A stretch of 64,000 nucleotides of DNA from Axinella damicornis (lineage: Eukaryota; Porifera; Demospongiae; Axinellida; Axinellidae), in the NCBI GenBank assembly GCA_963931865.1, contig OZ007507.1, forward strand, positions 914,139 to 978,138. The letters are read 5' to 3'. Positions 1 to 12,060 of the stretch are shown here, in pieces. Each line of letters opens with the position of its first letter. Within the stretch, counting starts at the first letter, position 1. The notes beneath the pieces were generated by a model that worked only from the letters and a program-made list of their open reading frames with translations, was not told where the DNA came from and did no database searches. Position numbers and translations under genes: made by a program.

Positions 1-1223
1 TATAAGTATGTGATTATATCTGAAACAAGTTGCATTCCAACATTCCACACGATAAAGCCAGGGATGCCTTGAAAACGAAGAGTAATATTTCGAATAGCGT
101 GACTGATTTGTAACTCACACAACATTTACCACAGAAGTCGGAGTGTTTCCACGAATAGACGCCGCCCTCGAACAAATGCCGCACAATTGGAGGCGCTGAG
201 TGAAATAAACACCGTGGCAGGTTAGCACGTGCGCAAAGTATGACGATACAACGTGGACACTTTGTACGTCTTCCAACAGTCGTAGAAAAGTCTCGAGCTC
301 GTCGTCATCCCCCTCCATATGCATCCCGTGAAGGCATCTTCACCATCGTCCTTATCCCGTGTGCACGGTATCGCTTTGTCGAAAAGCGATGGCTATTCAA
401 AGCACTCAGTGCTCCGGCCACAGCTGAATCTTGCCCATTGTGAGTTGTTGTTTTGTGTTTCTCGACCGAATTTTCCTACCTTCTCACCAGCTTGTCGACA
501 CAATTCGACGGGGAGCTAGCTAGGGATGCTGTGTACGTGGCGCAGTCATACTGCCCAAAGTAATAAACGCCGCCCTCGAATAGTCGCCGCACCAAACTGA
601 ACAACAAAATAAATGAATGCCGCGGCGTCTATTCGCGGAAATACGGTACTAAGCAATTGTTTGACTACTAGGAATGGCCTACAAAGATTCTGACTACACC
701 GTCATGATCACTGTTGTGCGCTGACCCAAACGTATAATTTTGGTACTGAAAGTCACCTTGGTATTGGAGTTATGAGCACTTTTGTCTTCCTGTTGACTGC
801 CATTGCTCGAGCGCTAACTGACTTTCACATCTTTCAGGAAAGGCCCACTGACTACACTGCCATAATTGTCATCGTGCACTGACACTTATGTGCCGAAAGT
901 CACCCTGATGGTGAAGTTGTGAGCCCTGTAATAATTTTTTTTTTGTCTTCCTTCTGGCCACCATTGCCCACTCAACACGAGCAGTATGGTTGTCATGTGA
1001 CATTGTGTTAATTGGGATGATCCGTATATGAACGAGGCTTGATGAGCTGGTGGATACCAGCAGAGTCTGCCCAGGTATCTACAAGGTCAGACTTGTCTTC
1101 GGCTCGGGAAATACCGACATACCCATGCACAACCTCACCATGTTGCATTCCTACCAGTGTAATAATGTATTTACAGTGTGTATAGTATATTATACACGTA
1201 TGTATGCTATTTGTCCTTTGTAG
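1..1223. other. Upstream/intron region of effector copy 1, with dispersed repeat modules
   Basis: No convincing coding exon. About 560-655 and the mirrored sites in the other copies hold an inverted module with CGCCGCCCTCGAATAGTCGCC on one side and GGCGTCTATTCGCGGAAATACGG on the other. About 660-985 is a dispersed repeat that recurs, diverged, at 58,990-59,325, with an internal duplication (phrases like GATTCTGACTACAC then CACTGAC). The stretch ends in the acceptor TTTGTCCTTTGTAG at 1,210-1,223. Any first exon of copy 1 must lie here undetected or upstream of the window. Confidence 0.6.
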
Positions 1224-2686
1224 AACCACACAGTTTGGTGAACGAATTAGTACACCGAGTGCAGAATTTGGAATTGAGTGAACGCCAAAGGGAACTTGGG
1301 GCACGTCAAACACTATCTACCACATCATATGCTGAATACTATAAATCCCGGAAAGTTGCGAATCTCTCTGTGTGTAATCAGGATGTGGGTCGTGCATTCC
1401 AGAAAAACCTCAACTCGCTTGAATATGAGCTACATTTTGGTGTACTACCTACAGGCCTCGAGAGTACGATCGTTCAGCCCTATTGGTCGGGAAAGATTCA
1501 AGAGTGGAACGAAATGTTACGGGTAAATCATGCACAAGTTCAATTTCTCGACTCACATGCTAGAAAGATTCTGGGTAAGAATTCCCCAGATGTTATTTTA
1601 CTGACATCGGATGGGTCTGTCTCCCCTTTCAACATTGTTGTAGTCGGTGAACTGAAGGGGAAAGATGAGATTGATGATGGAGCTAGAGGGCAGCTTGAAA
1701 AGTACCTACAATTGGTGCTTCAGGAGCAGCCATTCCGCACCAGCGTGTATGGCTTTCTAACTGATAATATCTCACTGCATCTTGTCATTGCAACACGCAC
1801 GAAGGATGCCATACACACCGACTGGATTCTTGATGTGTCATGGAACACCACGGATTCTGGAGTGCAAGCTGCCAAGGTAGTATCATGCCTGGCTTCCATG
1901 TCTCTGACTGAACTTCATTACCATCTACCATCTGTTGTGGTGGTAGAAAAAGGCAAGGTTGAGTTACAAGGTGTCCTTGGTAATGGACTTTCAGGTTTTG
2001 TGTACAAGGGGAAACTGGGTGAAACGACTTTGGTTGTAAAAGTCTTTAAGGATCTTGAAAGGCTGAGCCGTGAGGAGAGGATGCTGAGCCAGTTGAGGAG
2101 GTTCAAGGTGTTGCATATCCCAAGCGTTAATGCTGTTGCAGGCAACGCATTGCTGTTAACACCGCTTGCGAGATCTTTTGTTTCTGTTGGAGAAACTGGC
2201 CCTTTCTTGGCTCCCCTTCACATACAACAGATGGTGGAGACCCTACACCAAGCACACTGTTGTGATATCGTGCACCGTGACGTTCGTAGTGCAAACATCT
2301 ATGCAGTAACTAAGCATGAGGTGCTGCTCAATGACTGGGGGTCTTCATGCAGTGTTGGTGAGTGGATTCCGTATGAGGGAGTGATTGCAGAAGCTTCTGA
2401 TCACATTTTGGCATTGCTGATTGACGGGAAACATGTGGTTGTTCGTCCTAACGACGACCTTCATGCATTAGCCCGTACTATCTACCGTATTCTCTTCAAA
2501 CCACCACCGCACATGATTGCAAGTACAATGAAAGTAGAAGGCTTGAAGAAGATCAAGCAGTTTTGGAATGATTGTGGTCGTTCATGGCAAGAGATATTCG
2601 AGTTGGCAGAACGTGCAGTAGTTCAAGATCGGGACACATACAGCTGTTTGCACAATCTTTGCACTTTGCCAGTTACAAACGGCTGA
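1224..2686 (+). CDS. Nuclease-kinase effector exon, copy 1 (C-terminus replaced by a MITE)
   Basis: Large 3' exon opening after the acceptor TTTGTCCTTTGTAG; the in-frame ATG at 1,178 lies in the intron, so the true start is in an upstream exon. The first half has a PD-(D/E)xK nuclease signature: SPDVILL, a spacer, then VVGELKGK, with a following Q-x-x-x-Y helix region. The second half is a protein kinase: GNGLSGFVYKG loop, VVKVFK lysine, HRDVRSAN catalytic loop, DWG in place of DFG, and NDDLHAL. All key kinase residues are present. This nuclease plus kinase pairing is known from Crinkler-type effectors. After DRDTY the reading frame enters a 175-bp transposon and stops, losing the last 23 residues found in copies 2 and 3. 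Product may still fold, but the tail is foreign. I infer a header exon outside the window. Confidence 0.82.
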
Positions 2687-2815
2687 TATTTAATTGGATT
2701 TGTGGTTAACTTTAAGTGCTCAGTCTGCATGAGTCAGCGTTTTCTGCGTAGTATTTGTAACCACTTCCGTCTGCTGTTGGTAGCCTGCAAAGTGCAAAGA
2801 TTGTGCAAACTGCTG
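2641..2815. mobile_element. 175-bp TA-flanked MITE in effector copy 1
   Basis: Near-perfect terminal inverted repeats of about 29 bp: left CAGCTGTTTGCACAATCTTT, right reverse complement CAGCAGTTTGCACAATCTTT. It is flanked by TA at 2,639-2,640 and 2,816-2,817. Copies 2 and 3 of the effector show the undisturbed site CACATACAAG(C), giving two empty alleles. A TA duplication with CAG ends fits a Tc1/mariner-type non-autonomous element. The insertion truncates the ORF. Confidence 0.93.
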
Positions 2816-2817
2816 TA

Positions 2818-3640
2818 CAAGCGGTTTGAAGATGCCCTGTGTGGAATTCTACATGTTGTGGATGTGCACACATGGGCAGAGTGGTAACAACTTGTATTTT
2901 ATCACCGAGTTACAACCTATGTAGCCTACATGATGTATACCTAGAAAATTAATTGGCAATTGAGTTAATGATTTTGGAATTTTGCACTGTATTGAACACA
3001 AGTACAGAGGTATTGCAGAAGAATGAACATACCTTGCGAGGTCTTTTGTTTCTGTCGTTTGTTTCTGTCGTTTGTGATATACACATGCAGGCAAACAAAT
3101 CATAGATGTCTACAAATTCAATTTCTAGTAAACTATGAAACCCATAATTGGTATCGCATCTAGTTAACATGCATAAAAATCAGATTGCAGCAGATCTAGA
3201 GAGGATTAAGGCTGCACCGCACCTAGTTTAAAAATCAGATTGCAGCAGATCGATCTAGAGAGGATTAAGTCTGGTTGCAAGGATGCAAGTTGTGGAAATC
3301 AATTTTACCAAGGCACACCAAACCCCACCCCCAGTCTACTAGCCAGTTGTAAATCTAGTCAGAATTCTCATTTCGAATTCTCTGTAGAAGAAAAGAGATG
3401 AGGGAGTTGGCAGATACTGTGGAGGTGGCTTCTTGGATAAACAAAGAGTGAGTGGTATGTGAGAGGAGAGGGGAGAACTAATGGTGTGTAGGCAGTGCAG
3501 AGTGCATGGATGAGGCTCCTAGCTATATTCAATACAGCTCTGAGGATGTGTGTTGAGCACATGTACTCCTAGTCTCGTTCCCAGACCCCGAACGCGCACG
3601 CGTGCACTAATAGTCACTGCTTGAATGAGATTATACAATC
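2818..3640. other. Remnant of the ancestral C-terminus and 3' flank of effector copy 1
   Basis: 2,818-2,887 still encodes the ancestral tail (to a TAA at 2,885) but is now downstream of the MITE stop. Around 3,030-3,080 a short stretch resembles the kinase body (CTTGCGAGGTCTTTTGTTTC), apparently a local re-insertion of gene sequence. A roughly 70-bp module containing AAAATCAGATTGCAGCAGAT is duplicated at about 3,176-3,270. A solo TCTCGTTCCCAGACC end of the 9-bp-TSD family sits near 3,573. No other gene seen. Confidence 0.6.
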
Positions 3641-3667
3641 ACTGTGACATTTTATATCCGTATGCAG

Positions 3668-3875
3668 TTTGAGCTCCCAAAAATTGTCATGCTGTTTCTC
3701 CTTTGGCCTGGGGACAAGCCAACTCAAAGGAGGACTTTACATGAGCAGTGGGATCTGGGAACGGCACTAGTACATCTCTTACGTGCCTCCCTCTGTAGGC
3801 CGGCCCCATTGCCGTTGCCAGGGATGTCACTGCATGACAAAGGACTCGGAGCCGTGTTATACAGTGAGAATCGTT
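3668..3875 (+). CDS. Candidate exon of an unrecognised gene (left arm)
   Basis: Bounded by an acceptor (CGTATGCAG) and a donor (GTAAGT) and open across its length; it encodes segments such as LFLLWPGDKPTQRRT and LHDKGLGAVLYSENR. I do not recognise the family. Possible further exons on the same strand lie near 4,350-4,435 (a GWESWVQGGTFTVLLSPQ segment) and 4,812-5,070. The left-arm 4,350 exon lacks a TATA present in the right arm, which puts a stop in its frame. The mirrored right-arm copy at 22,052-22,258 is one base shorter and therefore frameshifted. Thus each arm carries a different lesion, and neither copy looks fully intact. Low confidence that this is one gene. Confidence 0.35.
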
Positions 3876-4504
3876 GTAAGTTCTTGTATTGTGTATGTGT
3901 GTGTGTATATCCATGTACGTATGGGTGTATGTACGTACGTGCATTTGTGTGCATGTGTGTACAACTTACTGACAGTGTGCAGTGCAAAGTTTGCTTAGAC
4001 GTTGCTATCTTCCACACACATGGCTGACTGGGCAAAGAGGGCCTAGCAGTTAGACTGGGGAAATGCTAGTACTTCTGCTTGGTGGGCGGAGTTTCAGCAG
4101 TGATGTATCATAATCCACACTGATGTAGGTCAACTATGATACCAACGTTTTCATGCTGAGTTTTGCTGCTACTGATCACACTCCTACACACATGCAAATG
4201 CCCATACAGCATCATGTACACTTATGCTCATACACCACACACACACACGTACACTCAAAACCACACACCCATGCAGACACACCACACATACATAAATAGC
4301 TTACATTCCATTTCTGTTCTATTATTGCTATTGTACCTCCTCTTCACAGATACGTAAGTGCTGAGCCAGGATGGGAGAGCTGGGTACAAGGAGGTACATT
4401 CACTGTCTTGCTCAGCCCTCAGTAACTTTGCAAGGACACATGCAGGTGTGTGTGACTGTATGGTGTGTGTGTCATGTGCATGTATATGTGATTGGATGTG
4501 GAAA

Positions 4505-4812
4505 CACCTTCTAATTTTTCTCCCTCCCCCTTACTGCCTTCCTTCCCTCACTGCCTCCCTCCCCCTCACTACATGTACCTCCCTCCCCTCACTGCTTCCC
4601 TCGGCTCACTGCCTCCCTCTGCTCACTGCTTCCCTCCACTCGCATCCCTCCCCTCACTGCTTCCCTCCCCTCACTGCCTCCCTCACCTCGATCACTGCTC
4701 CCTCCCCTCACTGCCTCTCACCTCCCCATATCTCTGTCCTCTGTCTAACCTCCCCTCCCTTTCTCTGTCTGTTACTCAATCCCTTTCTCCATCCTCCTCC
4801 CCTCCCCTCATA
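4505..4812. repeat. CT-rich low-complexity tract (left arm)
   Basis: About 300 bp of near-continuous pyrimidine on the + strand, built of variants of CCTCACTGCCTCCCTCC. Mirrored as a purine tract at 21,113-21,420. Ser/Pro/Leu-rich open frames over it are composition effects, not genes. A long homopurine-homopyrimidine run may form triplex structure. Confidence 0.85.
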
Positions 4813-5409
4813 GAAAGCCATTGATTCCAAGACGGTGGAGAGTGATTGGTGTGTGCTTGTGCTTATCAGTTCCGGTTCCTTCCCCTCCCACCCAGGGCAT
4901 CCTGGCTGTCACCTTCTGGCCATTTTCGTGGGGTCCCAAATTTTATGACACCAGATCCGCGCTGGATCGCAGATCACATTTCAGTATGGTCATCCCACTA
5001 CTGCAGGAAATAGCACTAGCTCAATATAATTCCTATTCTGTTGTAGGTTTACTGCAAAATTATCTCTAGTAGCTGCTTGTATGTTACTCACCAAGTCTCA
5101 GAGCTATATAGATCCACAACCTAGCTACTGTTAGTTTGTAAGAGCTGATGTCAGGTGACCCCAGTTCTAAAGGGTAATTACAATGTTAGCTACAGTAAAT
5201 ATTAATTCTCTGCAAAAGAACAGACAGATAATCTTATAACCAACCACTTATGGCAAGGGTAAATGTTAAACACCAAACCACAGTTCTTAGCTAGTCTGGC
5301 AGCTCTGTTTTGCTGGTGTATATTCATCAGTGTAGTGATACGTCTCTCCCAATGACTGAAATCTTCCTTCCTATGTGGAACAATGAAGACTAGCTTCCGT
5401 GAAACAGTC

Positions 5410-8400
5410 GGTCATGTAGAAGTTGGTGTAAAATGAGGTTTTAAGCCTAGAGTTACTCTAGGGGGAACTTTAAGTGAGCAAAGCCTAGAGTTACTCTAGG
5501 GGGTATTTTAAACCAGCACAACCTAGAGTTACTCTAGGGGGAATTTTAAACCTAATGTAAAAATCCCAGCATTATGAACTATATTGCTACTTATATGGGG
5601 CAATTTTAAACCACTTCAAGATTAATGGACTATAAAGGGGCATACTCGTACAAAGCCACCCAGGATCAATGTTCACATATCACTCTCTATATGGGGCGAT
5701 TTTAAACCACTTCAAGATTATGTAGTTACAAAGGGGCATCCTCACTGAAAGTAATCCTTGACTTATGTACACATTTTTCTATTTACATGGGGCAATTTTA
5801 AACCACTTCAAGATTAATGGCCTATGAAGGAGATTACTCACAAATATTAATCATAGATTTATGTACACATCAGAATAACTATTTTGTGGATGACCTTTGG
5901 CCTCAAGACTGTCATTATGTCACAATAAATATTATTGTGGATGACCTTTGACCTCAAGACTGTGATTATGTCAATAAATATTTTTGTGGATGACCTTTGA
6001 CTTCAAGACTCTGACAATTGTTAGAATACCAACAGCTGATGGTACACGCGGAGCCGTTCCAGCTGCCAGTAGCACATTAGGCTTCCTGGCCAGCATGGGA
6101 GTGGTGTACACGGCAGACAACTCCTTCGCAGGAGTTGGAGGGATATGGAACTCCCCAAGAAGCACTGAAAGTAAGGATGAGAAGAGTCTTAAACGCCTTC
6201 ATGTTTCACCTGAAAATGAGTGCTTCCCGCCTAGAATGCATGTGAGGCGCGCAGGGTTGAGTAACCCCCCTACATATTCTGCTGTTGGCACCTCCAATTT
6301 CTAGTTCTACGATTCACCTGAAAGTGAGTGTTTCCCGCCAAGAAAGCTTGTGTGGTGTAGAGGTCACCTAGTCTACTGTATGTATTCTCTGCTCTCAGTA
6401 TGGGGCTAATTTACTGAGCTGTCTATCAGTGGCATTTCTAGGCTAGGGAAGTTAGCAGGGCCCCAGATGTGTAGTCATGTACAACCTTGGCGTAAAATTT
6501 TCCCTTTTATGCATAAAGGCGTACCTCTTCCATTGCACCAAAGTGTCTACATGACACCACCATGAGCTCCGCCTCCAATTGCAACTTTGTATGCTACAAA
6601 GCAGCAGATCCACCCATGCTGAGGTCAAAGGTGAATCGTACTAGCGAGTCTTTGTCCATGATTAATTATAGGACTAAACTTAAGGACATGTTCATTATCT
6701 CGGCAGTAATGACATCAGAAAAGGTTTTATATAGGAGGCCAGTGGTCAGCCATGACTGTATGGCAGTGATATTGGAGGATTTTACGTGAGGCCAGAGGTC
6801 AGCAACAGGGCAGCAGAAAAAATCCAAGAGTGGAACTAGCTATACTTGGTATTTCATGTTGAAGTACAGTTTGCTGTGTTTGACCTCCAGCATGGGTGGA
6901 GCTGCTGCTTTGCAGCATACAAACCTGCAGGTGTTGACCATGCATATGCCTGGGCATAAAGATCTGATTACTTTTTGCGAGCAAGCCCCTGAAGTGGCAT
7001 CCATATAGTTAAATCACCCTCATGAGGGATGTTGAGGGATGTTAGCAGGACACCCAAAGGCTTATAAACCTGGGTGATTTATAGCTTGTTGCTAGGTGGT
7101 TGCTAAGATATCAGGTGCTGAGGAGTGGCTACACCTGATGAACCAAGCTCTTCTGTGGGCAGGTTGCCATTTATAAGTCTTCAATAATCTTAGCAACCAC
7201 CTGGCAACAGGCTATAATTATGTGTACATGCATCCTGGATGTCTGCTGTATAGTCCATTAGTCTGGAAGTGGTTTAAAATCGCCCCATATAGAGAGTAAT
7301 ATGTGTACATTGATCCTGGATGTCTTTGTACGAGTATGCCCCTTTATAGTCCATCAATCTTGAAGTGGTTTAAAATTGCCCCATATAAAGAGTGAAATGT
7401 GTACATAAGTCAAGGATTACTTTCAGTGAGGATGCCCCTTCGTAACTATATAATCTTGAAGTGGTTTAAAATCGCCCCATATAGAGAGTAATATGTGAAC
7501 ATTGATCTTGGGTGTCTTTGTACGAGTATGCCCCTTTATAGTCCATTAATCTTGAAGTGGTTTAAAATCGCCCCATATAAAGAGTAAAATGTGTACATAA
7601 ATGAAGGATTACTTTCAGTGAGGATGCCCCTTCGTAACTAAATAATCTTGAAGTGGTTTAGAATCGCCCCATATAAGTAGCAATATAGTTCATAATGCTG
7701 GGATTTTTACATTGGTTTAAAATTCCCCCTAGAGTAACTCTAGGTTGTGCTGGTTTAAAATTACCCCTAGAGTAACTCTAGACTTTGCTCACTTAAAGTT
7801 CCCCCTAGAGTAACTCTAGGTTTAAAACTTCATTTTAAACCAACTTCTGTAGGACCAAGAAGTTGGTGTAAAATGAGGTTTTAAGCCTAGAGTTACTCTA
7901 GGGGGAACTTTAAGTGAGCAAAGCCTAGAGTTACTCTAGGGGGTATTTTAAACCAGCACAACCTAGAGTTACTCTAGGGGGAATTTTAAACCAGTGATGA
8001 AAGTGTAAAAATCCCAGCATTATGAACTATATTGCTACTTATATGGGGCGATTTTAAACCACTTCAAGATTAATGGACTATAAAGGGGCATACTCGTACA
8101 AAGCCACCCAGGATCAATGTTCACATATCACTCTCTATATGGGGCGATTTTAAACCACTTCAAGATTATGTAGTTACGAAGGGGCATCCTCACTGAAAGT
8201 AATCCTTGACTTATGTACACATTTTTCTATTTACATGGGGCAATTTTAAACCACTTCAAGATTAATGGCCTATGAAGGAGATTACTCACAAATACTAATC
8301 ATAGATTTATGTACACATCAGAATAACTATTTTGTGGATGACCTTTGGCCTCAAGACTGTCATTATGTCACAATAAATATTATTCTTTGACCTCAAGACT

Positions 8401-10311
8401 GTGATTATGTCAATAAATATTTTTGTGGATGACCTTTGACTTCAAGACTCTGACAATTGTTAGAATGCCAACAGCTGATGGTACACGCGGAGCCGTTCCA
8501 GCTGCCAGTAGCACATTAGGCTTCCTGGCCAGCATGGGAGTGGTGTACACGGCAGGCAACTCCTTCGCAGGAGTTGGAGGGATATGGAACTCCCCAAGAA
8601 GCACTGAAAGTAAGGATGAGAAGAGTCTTAAACGCCTTCATGTTTCACCTGAAAATGAGTGCTTCCCGCCTAGAATGCATGTGAGGCGCGCAGGGTTGAG
8701 TAACCCCCCTACATATTCTGCTGTTGGCACCTCCAATTTCTAGTTCTACGACTCACCTGAAAGTGAGTGTTTCCCGCCAAGAAAGCTTGTGTGGTGTAGA
8801 GGTCACCTAGTCTACTGTATGTATTCTCTGCTCTCAGTATGGGGCTAATTTACTGAGCTGTCTATCAGTGGCATTTCTAGGCTAGGGAAGTTAGCAGGGC
8901 CCCAGATGTGTAGTCATGTACAACCTTGGTGTAAAATTTTCCCTTTTATGCATAAAGGCGTACCTCTTCCATTGCACCAAAGTGTCTACATGACACCACC
9001 ATGCACACATAGTCAGCTCCGCCTCCAATTGCAACTTTGTATGCTACAAAGCAGCAGATCCACCCATGCTGAGGTCAAAGGTGAATCGTACTAGCGAGTC
9101 TTTGTCCATGATTAATTATGGGACTAAACTTAAGGACATGTTATTATCTCGGCAGTAATGACATCAGAAAAGGTTTTATATAGGAGGCCAGTGGTCAGCC
9201 ATGACTGTATGACAGTGATATTGGAGGATTTTACGTGAGGCCAGAGGTCAGCAACAGGGCAGCAGAAAAAATCCAAGAGTGGAACTAGCTATACTTGGTA
9301 TTTCATGTTGAAGTACAGTTTGCTGTGTTTGACCTCCAGCATGGGTGGAGCTGCTGCTTTGCAGCATACAAACCTGCAGGTGTTGACCATGCATATGCCT
9401 GGGCATAAAGATCTGATTACTTTTTGCGAGCAAGCCCCTGAAGTGGCATCCATATAGTTAAATCACCCTCATGAGGGATGTTGAGGGATGTTAGCAGGAC
9501 ACCCAAAGGCTTATAAACCTGGGTGATTTATAGCTTGTTGCTAGGTGGTTGCTAAGATATCAGGTGCTGAGGAGTGGCTATACCTGATGAACCAAGCTCT
9601 TCTGTGGGCAGGTTGCCATTTATAAGTCTTCAATAATCTTAGCAACCACCTGGCAACAGGCTATAATTATGTGTACATGCATCCTGGATGTCTGCTGTAT
9701 AGTCCATTGGTCTGGAAGTGGTTTAAAATCGCCCCATATAGAGAGTAATATGTGTACATTGATCTTGGGTGTCTTTAACTTTGTACGAGTATGCCCCTTT
9801 ATAGTCCATCAATCTTGAAGTGGTTTAAAATTGCCCCATATAAAGAGTGAAATGTGTACATAAGTCAAGGATTACTTTCAGTGAGGATGCCCCTTCGTAA
9901 CTACATAATCTTGAAGTGGTTTAAAATCGCCCCATATAGAGAGTAATATGTGTACATTGATCCTGGGTGGCTTTGTACGAGTATGCCCCTTTATAGTCCA
10001 TTAATCTTGAAGTGGTTTAAAATCGCCCCATATAAAGAGTAAAATGTGTACATAAATGAAGGATTACTTTCAGTGAGGATGCCCCTTCGTAACTAAATAA
10101 TCTTGAAGTGGTTTAGAATCGCCCCATATAAGTAGCAATATAGTTCATAATGCTGGGATTTTTACATTGGTTTAAAATTCCCCCTAGAGTAACTCTAGGT
10201 TGTGCTGGTTTAAAATTACCCCTAGAGTAACTCTAGACTTTGCTCACTTAAAGTTCCCCCTAGAGTAACTCTAGGTTTAAAACCTCATTTTAAACCAACT
10301 TCTGTAGGACC
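5410..10311. mobile_element. Tandem pair of a 2.45-kb element with long terminal inverted repeats (left arm)
   Basis: Two copies, about 5,410-7,853 and 7,856-10,311, together flanked by a 9-bp direct repeat GAAACAGTC (5,401-5,409 and 10,312-10,320). Ends are GGTC..AGAAGTTGG. Each end is several hundred bp long. Three CCTAGAGTTACTCTAGG palindromes sit nearest the tip, then tandem units of about 100 bp containing ATGGGGC(G/A)ATTTTAAACC and ACTTCAAGATTA. The interior has no recognisable transposase. It holds a 106-codon open frame (5,984-6,304 and 8,423-8,743) of unknown meaning and an inverted pair around the CATGGGTGGA motif. A 9-bp target duplication and long ends fit a non-autonomous Mutator-like element; the doubling is confined to this arm. 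Confidence 0.8.
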
Positions 10312-10468
10312 GAAACAGTCTGTAGTTCAAATGTTGTATCCAAAACTCCAACAACTGCCTATAGCAAATAGTTCAGTCATAGCTGTTCTTGTTGTCAATG
10401 TTGTGAAAGCAAGTGCTTTAGCTGGCCCAACAATAGCCTTAGCTTGTTCTGGGCCAGGCACCGCCCAG

Positions 10469-10705
10469 CTATTCATTGCTTGCAGTAGGGGCCTGGGAGC
10501 CCAACAGACTAACTACTGACAGTGAAACTGCCTGGATTTCCCTAGCTGATGTATATAGTTTCCCAGAGGCAATTCGTATCCAGTGGCAGAATTTCTTCTG
10601 CAAGCCGAGCACAGGTAAACCTTTAAATGCACAACTTCCAGCAACCATTATTTGATCCATGGCAGCCATCTCGCTAATAGTTATTGTCCCTTCCTCATCC
10701 TGCAT
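10469..10705 (-). CDS. Unrecognised 78-codon open frame, divergent from HIP1 exon 1 (left arm)
   Basis: Open frame containing EMAAMDQIMVAGSCAFKG and a WIRIASGKLYTSAREIQAV segment, identical to its right-arm mirror (17,667-17,903 +). It begins near a possible acceptor (TTAATGCAG) and lies about 240 bp from the HIP1-like exon 1 on the opposite strand, so the two could share a promoter. The family is not recognised and it may be an exon of a larger gene interrupted by the 2.46-kb element. Confidence 0.35.
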   Translation of the reverse strand: MQDEEGTITISEMAAMDQIMVAGSCAFKGLPVLGLQKKFCHWIRIASGKLYTSAREIQAVSLSVVSLLGSQAPTASNE

Positions 10706-10942
10706 TAATTTTGAGGTGGATATTTATTACAAACAACTCTGAACATGGCCTACCAGTACTTGGTCTGCTGCGCCGTGGGGCGGTTCTCTTCGGCGTCATC
10801 ATCCTTGGGGATTCCCCTTAATCGCCGACCTTTGAACTATTGCATGATGTCATGAATTATTATTGAAAGCCAAGGGCCAGGGTGTCGGCTGCCCATATCT
10901 AGTATCTATAGACAGTTCAATCTGTACTTCAAGCTTGGAGGG

Positions 10943-11198
10943 ATGGCGTCGTCTTACCTTGGCCCGCGCAGGTTTGAGATCATCGTAGACCGAGAGAAGT
11001 TTGAAAAAGAACTGGTATGTTTATTTATCATTACTGTGGTGTATGGTTAATTATTTTGTAATTGATATCTCATCCGCACAGGGACAGGTAACCATGCTAA
11101 TTGATACCCCTTCACACATGATCTGCACACACAGAATGAATCAATGCAGAAGGCCATCAGTGCCTTGGAAGCACCCCCAAAGCCGAAGCATGTCAGAA
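10943..11198 (+). pseudogene. Orphan duplicate of HIP1-like exons 1 and 2 (left arm)
   Basis: Exon 1 at 10,943-11,014 (starts MASSYLGPRRFEIIVDREKF) and exon 2 at 11,135-11,198 (QKAISALEAPPKPKHVR), both with intact splice sites and the same reading as the right-arm copy at 17,429-17,174. Twenty-one bases after exon 2 the duplicated sequence ends and a foldback element begins. No ANTH exon follows on this strand, so this promoter plus two exons has no gene to drive here. Confidence 0.8.
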
Positions 11199-11219
11199 GT
11201 GAGTGCACTACACAACTTA

Positions 11220-12035
11220 AGCCCCGTTTACACTAGGTACCTAAACCGGTTCCCAAACCGCTTTGTAGTAAACCGCTTTGCAGTGTAAACTCGCTAAATC
11301 GATTTGCAAACCGGTTTACGTAAACCACATCCGGCATGTGGTTTGAAACCGCTTTGAAGCCGGTTTGCGCGTTGCGTGTAAACGGGTACCTGTGAAAGCC
11401 GGAACGCAGGAACGCGGAACGGAACGCGGAACGGAACGCGGAACGGAAGTAAAATGCGGGCCGCGCGCTATCATCACTTGCACCATACGCGCAGGGCGTC
11501 TTTATTCACTGGACTGGATTGGACTCACCCAAAAATCTGTTTTCCAGTGTAGGAAAGAAGCTAAGCATACTTATTTATTGCTTGCATAGCCTGCTTTCGT
11601 GTCTTTCCTCGAGTCGGTAGAGGTCAAAGGTCACGTGCATATTTAATGAGCTCCAGCAAAATGCTCTCCAATCAGTCGTGGATGATAGAGGAATATTATC
11701 TTCTGTTTTCTATGCTTCAGCAAAAGACTGGAGTTCGATGTCTGCGGTAAATAAGTGCTCTTCTAATCTTTTCATTGAAGCTCATTAAATATGCACGTGA
11801 CCTTTGACCTCTACCGACTCGAGGAAAGACACGAAAGCAGGGCTATGCAAGCAACTAAGTATGGTTAGCTTCTGACCTACACTGATAAACAGATTTTTGG
11901 GTGAGTCCAGTGAATAAAGACGCCCTGCGCGTACGGTGCAAGTGATGATAGCGCGCGGCCCGCATTTTACTTCCGTTCCGCGTTCCGTTCCGCGTTCCTG
12001 CGTTCCGGCTTTCACAGTTACCCCGTGTAAACAGC
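11220..12035. mobile_element. Foldback element at the palindrome's left inner break
   Basis: Starts with CCCCGTTTACACTAGG and ends with CCCCGTGTAAACAGC. Arms of about 240-260 bp (roughly 11,390-11,655 and 11,785-12,017) are reverse complements and include a GGAACGCGGAAC-type short tandem repeat and GGTCAAAGGTCACGTGCATA near the loop. The loop (about 11,655-11,785) carries a short open frame starting MLSNQSWMIEEYYLLFS, which may be a first transposon exon. It abuts PIF/Harbinger remnants, so it may be a related non-autonomous element. Confidence 0.6.
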
Positions 12036-12060
12036 TGTAAGTGGATTGTGCAGGAAGCCA

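Larger units (their letters stand above)
1..11219. repeat. Left arm of a giant imperfect inverted repeat
   Basis: This arm matches the reverse complement of 17,153-25,758. Paired positions sum to about 25,760 near the outer end, 25,926 in the middle and 28,372 near the centre. Two length differences explain most of the drift: a 177-bp insertion at 2,641-2,817 and an extra tandem copy of a 2.45-kb element. Base changes and small indels are scattered through both coding and non-coding sequence, so the arms are not identical. The inner break lies at 11,219/11,220, where the left side enters a foldback element. The arm starts at or before base 1. It could be a real inverted duplication, two haplotypes joined head to head, or an assembly fold; the sequence alone cannot decide. 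Confidence 0.93.

Noticed and set aside
1178..1223. ATG-started extension of the effector frame upstream of the acceptor
   Set aside because: It reads through intron-like sequence (AT-rich, pyrimidine tract, TAG acceptor); the same holds in all three copies, and phase-matching header exons exist.
4358..4824. Leu/Pro/Ser-rich frames
   Set aside because: CT-rich low-complexity tract; mirrored in the other arm without conservation of any meaningful protein.
5984..8743. Conserved 106-codon frames in the 2.45-kb element as a transposase
   Set aside because: No transposase or other motif seen; both strands are open here, so conservation may only reflect recent duplication.
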